From Leucobacter sp. Psy1 (lineage in GTDB: Bacteria; Actinomycetota; Actinomycetes; Actinomycetales; Microbacteriaceae), in the NCBI RefSeq assembly GCF_020096995.1, contig NZ_CP083692.1, forward strand, positions 1,054,001 to 1,118,000: DNA of 64,000 bases, read 5' to 3'. The notes under the pieces were generated by a model. The model was given only the letters and a program-made list of their open reading frames with translations, was not told the DNA's origin and made no database searches. How positions within the stretch are numbered: the first letter of the stretch is position 1; the number at the start of each line of letters is the position of its first letter. Positions 61,217 through 64,000 of this stretch are shown one piece after another. A program made the position numbers and the translations under genes.

Positions 61217-61300
61217 TCCTGTCTGGCGATACGCTGACCGCAGGGGACGTCGCCGATCAAGTGAGCCAGGTGTCGTCAGTGCGGCGATGGGGGTGGGCAG

Positions 61301-61873
61301 ATGCTCGATGGAACCGTCAGGGTCTCAACGAATCTCGATGATTCTGAAGACCGAATCGTTGTCGGCCGATGCGTAGACGGCGATGTCGCGGCATTCGGTG
61401 TGCTGGTACGCCGCTACACGCCGTTGATGCGCGCCTATGCGCGACGCATGCTCTCTGGGAGTGCCGATGTCGACGACATCGTGCAGGAAGTGTTTGTCGC
61501 GGCCTGGCACCGACTTCCCGAGCTCCGGGACCCGAACAAAGTGAAGTCGTGGCTGATGCGGTTGGTCAGTCACCGGTGCATCGACCAGATTCGCAGAGCC
61601 GGTCGTGAAACGGACCTCGACGGGGTGGACTTGCCCACCAATGCCGAGGCCAGCCCCTCCAGGATGGCCGAGAACAGTGAGAGACTGCGGGCTCTGGGTG
61701 AGGCACTCAGGTCGTTGCCGGATGAGCAGCGCGAATGCTGGGTGCTCCGCGAACTCGGCGAACTCTCCTACGGCGAGATCTCGACCGAACTGGGTGTCCC
61801 GGTGTCCACAGTGCGCGGCCTGATAGCCAGGGCACGGAAATCGATTATTGTGCGGATGGAGGCGTGGCGATGA
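61301..61873 (+). CDS. ECF-family RNA polymerase sigma factor
   Basis: The 190-residue protein has sigma region 2 (AAFGVLVRRYTPLMRAYARR; SADVDDIVQEVFVAAWHRLP) and region 4 (RSLPDEQRECWVLRELGELS then YGEISTELGVPVSTVRGLIA). It overlaps the following gene by 4 bp, and that gene has the size and position of an anti-sigma factor. It probably directs an envelope-stress response that includes the Asp23 genes. Start ATG 61301 has only a GGGGGTGGG upstream; a GTG six codons later (61319) is possible. Confidence 0.92.
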   Translation: MLDGTVRVSTNLDDSEDRIVVGRCVDGDVAAFGVLVRRYTPLMRAYARRMLSGSADVDDIVQEVFVAAWHRLPELRDPNKVKSWLMRLVSHRCIDQIRRAGRETDLDGVDLPTNAEASPSRMAENSERLRALGEALRSLPDEQRECWVLRELGELSYGEISTELGVPVSTVRGLIARARKSIIVRMEAWR

Positions 61874-62466
61874 CTCGCGAACCCGAACTGCCCGACTCGC
61901 TGGAGGTCGAGGACTTCGACGGGTACACCCTCGAAGAGCTGAGTGACTACGTCGAAGCCGGCAGAGTGCCACGGAACGCTCGCATCGAGAGTTCCCCGTC
62001 GTGCCGCATCGCTCTTGAGGCTCTCGAGCGCCTGCGAGATGTGCGCAGTGAAATGCTTCGAGCCGACGTCGAGGCAGAGCCCCCTGCTGACGAGCTCTGG
62101 ATCGATCGCATTCTGTCTCAGATCCCGCCCAACTCCCGACCGGGACGGCGGATCCCGCTCGAGGTCCCGGGTGCCGACGGGGATTTCGGTCTCACCGAGG
62201 GGGCCGTTCGCGGGCTCGTCCGCGGAGCCGATGCCGTGGTGCCCGGGGCGCTGATCGGTCGCTGTCGCATTCGAGGTGACGTGGAAGTACCGCTGGCTCC
62301 GGTCAGCGTTGAGATCGAAGTCAGTATCTGTTACGGGTACCCGATTGGAGCGGCGGTCGACGCCCTCCGCGACGAGATCGCGCAACGGCTGGCCGAGCAC
62401 ACGCAATTGAACGTTGAAGGGATCGACATCGACGTCGTGGACCTGCAGGCCAGAGGCGGTGAGTAG
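61870..62466 (+). CDS. Probable anti-sigma factor fused to an Asp23-like domain
   Basis: The 198-residue protein is coupled to the ECF sigma gene (ATGA). Residues 1 to about 90 resemble the start of an anti-sigma/zinc-less regulator (TLEELSDYVEAGRVPRNARI; RIALEALERLRDVRSEML). Residues 110-198 are Asp23-like (VRGLVRGADAVVPGALIGRC; VEIEVSICYGYPIGAAVDAL; EHTQLNVEGIDIDVVDLQ). No membrane helix is visible, unlike many anti-sigma factors. If it senses the state of Asp23 assemblies, it would link envelope stress to sigma release. The anti-sigma role is inferred from position. Confidence 0.65.
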   Translation: MTREPELPDSLEVEDFDGYTLEELSDYVEAGRVPRNARIESSPSCRIALEALERLRDVRSEMLRADVEAEPPADELWIDRILSQIPPNSRPGRRIPLEVPGADGDFGLTEGAVRGLVRGADAVVPGALIGRCRIRGDVEVPLAPVSVEIEVSICYGYPIGAAVDALRDEIAQRLAEHTQLNVEGIDIDVVDLQARGGE

Positions 62467-62472
62467 CAAGTC

Positions 62473-62847
62473 ATGAGTGAAAAGGAGAAGAACGCTATGC
62501 CGGTCGCTCCGAGCATCGAAGAGATCGAGAATGTGCTGTGCAGCGTTGTGGGCGTCACGAACCTGTACCCTGCAGGTTCCGTGCTGTCGCGTGCGGTCGC
62601 GCTGGGCGCCTCGGCCTGGGGCGCGGAGGCTCCCAGTGCACGCGTGCGAGTTGTCGACGGTTCAGCGGCGGCCGAGATCACGGTGTCAGTGGGTGTCTCA
62701 TCGGCGCGGCCCTTGCTGGAGACCCTCGGCGAGCTGACCGAAGCGCTCGCAGCTCTATTTGCGCTCGCCGATCGCCCTGCCCCGATTCTCCAGCTCACGG
62801 TGGTGCACCTGGATGATCGTTCGCAATCGCGCCCTGTGCGCCGCTGA
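62473..62847 (+). CDS. Asp23-related hypothetical protein
   Basis: The 124-residue soluble protein follows the anti-sigma-like gene by 6 bp. Its pattern (VLCSVVGVTNLYPAGSVLSR, ARVRVVDGSAAAEITVSVGV, RPLLETLGELTEALAALFAL, ILQLTVVHLDD) is that of a diverged Asp23 fold. The likely role is in the same stress module. I used the ATG at 62473; an in-frame internal ATG eight codons later lies close behind AAGGAG-like sequence and could be the real start. Confidence 0.6.
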   Translation: MSEKEKNAMPVAPSIEEIENVLCSVVGVTNLYPAGSVLSRAVALGASAWGAEAPSARVRVVDGSAAAEITVSVGVSSARPLLETLGELTEALAALFALADRPAPILQLTVVHLDDRSQSRPVRR

Positions 62848-63082
62848 GCATACGCCGAGTGTTCTTCGCTCCGACGAGTTCGACGGTGCGAGCTGTGTAT
62901 TCTGGAACCCCTGCCCGACTTCCACGCACTGGAGAGTGAAGCCGACACATGGGTTCTGCCCCTGAGTCCGGGTCGTCATCTGACGGCCCGAGTCATAGTT
63001 GCCGCCGTACCGAAACTCCTGATCGCTTAGAGCGATCCGCGCCCAGCAGGCGCGACGCCCTCGCAGAGGGGGTGAATCTCCC
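62848..63082 (+). other. Leader region of the CNNM-family gene, with a possible 46-residue frame
   Basis: This 235-bp gap contains an ATG at 62949 opening 46 codons rich in Ser and Arg (MGSAPESGSSSDGPSHS and onward). That frame ends at 63087-63089, overlapping the start of the next gene. No good ribosome site precedes it. GAGGGGGTG near 63066-63073 serves the CNNM gene. I looked for a magnesium or manganese riboswitch because of the transporter family but could not match one by eye. Confidence 0.3.
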
Positions 63083-64000
63083 GTGCTGACGGCAGTCCTG
63101 ACACTTATCGTCGGCATCATCGTGGTCCTCGTGATCATCGCGCTCAACGGCTACTTCGTCGCCCAAGAGTTCGCGTACATGTCGGTCGACCGATCCCGGC
63201 TCGCCGCGAGCGCGCAGGCCGGTGACACCGCCGCGCGCCGCGCGCTCGCCGTGACGAAGCGCACCTCGTTCATGCTGTCCGGGGCGCAGCTCGGCATCAC
63301 TGTGACCGGCCTCCTGGTGGGCTATGTTGCAGAGCCGCTCATCGGTGAAGCCCTGGGCGTGCTGCTCGGCGGCGTCGGCGTCCCGGCCGCCGTCAGCGTG
63401 ACGGCAGGCACCGTTTTCACACTGATCGCGGCCACGCTGATCCAGATGATCTTCGCGGAGCTGTACCCGAAGAACCTCGCCATCGCCGCTCCGGAATCGC
63501 TGGCACGCGGGCTCGCCCGCTCGACCCTCATTTACCTGCTGCTCTTCGGATGGTTGATCACGGTCTTCGATCGGGCGGCCAACGGTCTCCTCCGCCTCAT
63601 CCGCGTTGAGCCGGTCCACGACGTCGACTCCAGTGCCTCTCCGGAAGATCTCAAGCGAGCCGTCGCGGACTCCCGAGAGAGCGGCGACCTTCCCGACAAC
63701 CTGTCGATGCTCATCGATCGCGTCCTGGACTTCCCCGATGAGGACGTCGAGCATGCGATGATCTCCCGCTCCCGCGTCGCGGTCGTGGATGCCGACACCA
63801 CGCTCGGCAACCTGCGCGCCCTCATGGCGCACGAGCACAGCAGGTACCCCGTCGTCGATGATGAGGACGAGCCGATTGGCGTCGTGCAGCTCGTCGACCT
63901 ACTGCGCACCGACCTCCCCGACGAGGCTCGGGTGACGCAGATCATGCGCGCGCCGCTGTTCGTGCCGGCGCTCATGCCGCTCCCCGACGCGCTCGAGGAG
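63083..64000 (+). CDS. CNNM/HlyC-CorC family membrane protein with CBS domains (partial)
   Basis: The gene is open to the right edge (306 codons visible). It starts with GTG at 63083 with GAGGGGG upstream: LTAVLTLIVGIIVVLVIIAL, then NGYFVAQEFAYMSVDRSRL, which is the CNNM (DUF21) entry. GAQLGITVTGLLVGYVAEPL and IQMIFAELYPKNLAIAAPES are core membrane motifs (G-x-x-E/A-L-Y-P-K). A CBS pair follows (VLDFPDEDVEHAMISRSRVA; HEHSRYPVVDDEDEPIGVVQ). The family acts in Mg2+ or Co2+ transport and homeostasis. The C-terminus is outside the window. Confidence 0.9.
   Translation, partial: MLTAVLTLIVGIIVVLVIIALNGYFVAQEFAYMSVDRSRLAASAQAGDTAARRALAVTKRTSFMLSGAQLGITVTGLLVGYVAEPLIGEALGVLLGGVGVPAAVSVTAGTVFTLIAATLIQMIFAELYPKNLAIAAPESLARGLARSTLIYLLLFGWLITVFDRAANGLLRLIRVEPVHDVDSSASPEDLKRAVADSRESGDLPDNLSMLIDRVLDFPDEDVEHAMISRSRVAVVDADTTLGNLRALMAHEHSRYPVVDDEDEPIGVVQLVDLLRTDLPDEARVTQIMRAPLFVPALMPLPDALEE

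Noticed and set aside
62848-63082. Mg2+ (M-box) or Mn2+ riboswitch upstream of the CNNM gene
   Set aside because: The context invited it, but I could not find the conserved helices or core sequences by eye. A covariance-model search would decide.

Overview
The window looks like chromosomal DNA from a high-GC actinobacterium, most likely Microbacteriaceae (Leucobacter- or Microbacterium-like). This rests on high GC with strong third-position G/C, many GTG starts, 4-bp ATGA/GTGA gene overlaps, a seven-subunit Mrp antiporter with MnhA and MnhB fused, an actinobacterial ferrochelatase with C-terminal Fe-S cysteines, and an Asp23/DUF6286/AmaP cluster. The genus is inference. I saw no rRNA, tRNA, insertion sequence, prophage or CRISPR array.

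Layout. 1-1.9 kb: fructose operon on the minus strand (DeoR regulator, 1-phosphofructokinase, start of a fructose PTS gene). 2-5.2 kb: DUF1684 protein and a two-gene ABC exporter. 5.3-13.2 kb: DUF6611 protein, the mnhACDEFG antiporter operon and a TrkH/KtrB potassium channel, which form an ion-homeostasis block. 13.3-20.6 kb: CPBP protein, an apparently leaderless C45 (NTN-hydrolase) gene behind two palindromic operators, a double-length Lrp regulator, and a divergent operon of MHS symporter, ThDP enzyme and 2-hydroxyacid dehydrogenase. 20.9-25.6 kb: alkylation repair (Ada-AlkA fusion, Ogt), ferrochelatase, and a divergent Zur-type pair (degenerate CobW-like protein and cysteine-free ribosomal protein L36). 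25.6-31.5 kb: YdeI-like, membrane protein, ZapE, glutaminase-STAS fusion, GH114 lipoprotein and flavin disulfide reductase. 31.5-39.1 kb: LacI regulator, a perfect 26-bp operator, a complete peptide ABC importer and a second C45 hydrolase.

39.1-43.1 kb holds the most unusual locus. A small protein with three nearly identical 23-residue Asp/Gly/Ala repeats (one His each) is translationally coupled to a JmjC/cupin-4 oxygenase and followed by a sucrase/ferredoxin-like protein, next to an MFS exporter. This looks like a modified-peptide (RiPP-like) system.

43-53.9 kb: SRPBCC and SDR genes, then an amino-acid catabolic island: aldehyde dehydrogenase and homoserine dehydrogenase divergent from an amino-acid permease and an alanine-racemase-like gene, two convergent IclR regulators, a Cys/Met-metabolism PLP enzyme, an Lrp regulator and a HAD phosphatase. 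A homoserine to aspartate-semialdehyde to aspartate route would fit. 54-58.5 kb: ROK repressor divergent from a xylose-type sugar ABC importer whose ATPase has only one ABC domain. 58.6-62.9 kb: envelope-stress cluster with several Asp23-like proteins, AmaP-like anchor, CsbD, an ECF sigma factor and a likely anti-sigma/Asp23 fusion. The window ends inside a CNNM/CBS membrane protein gene.
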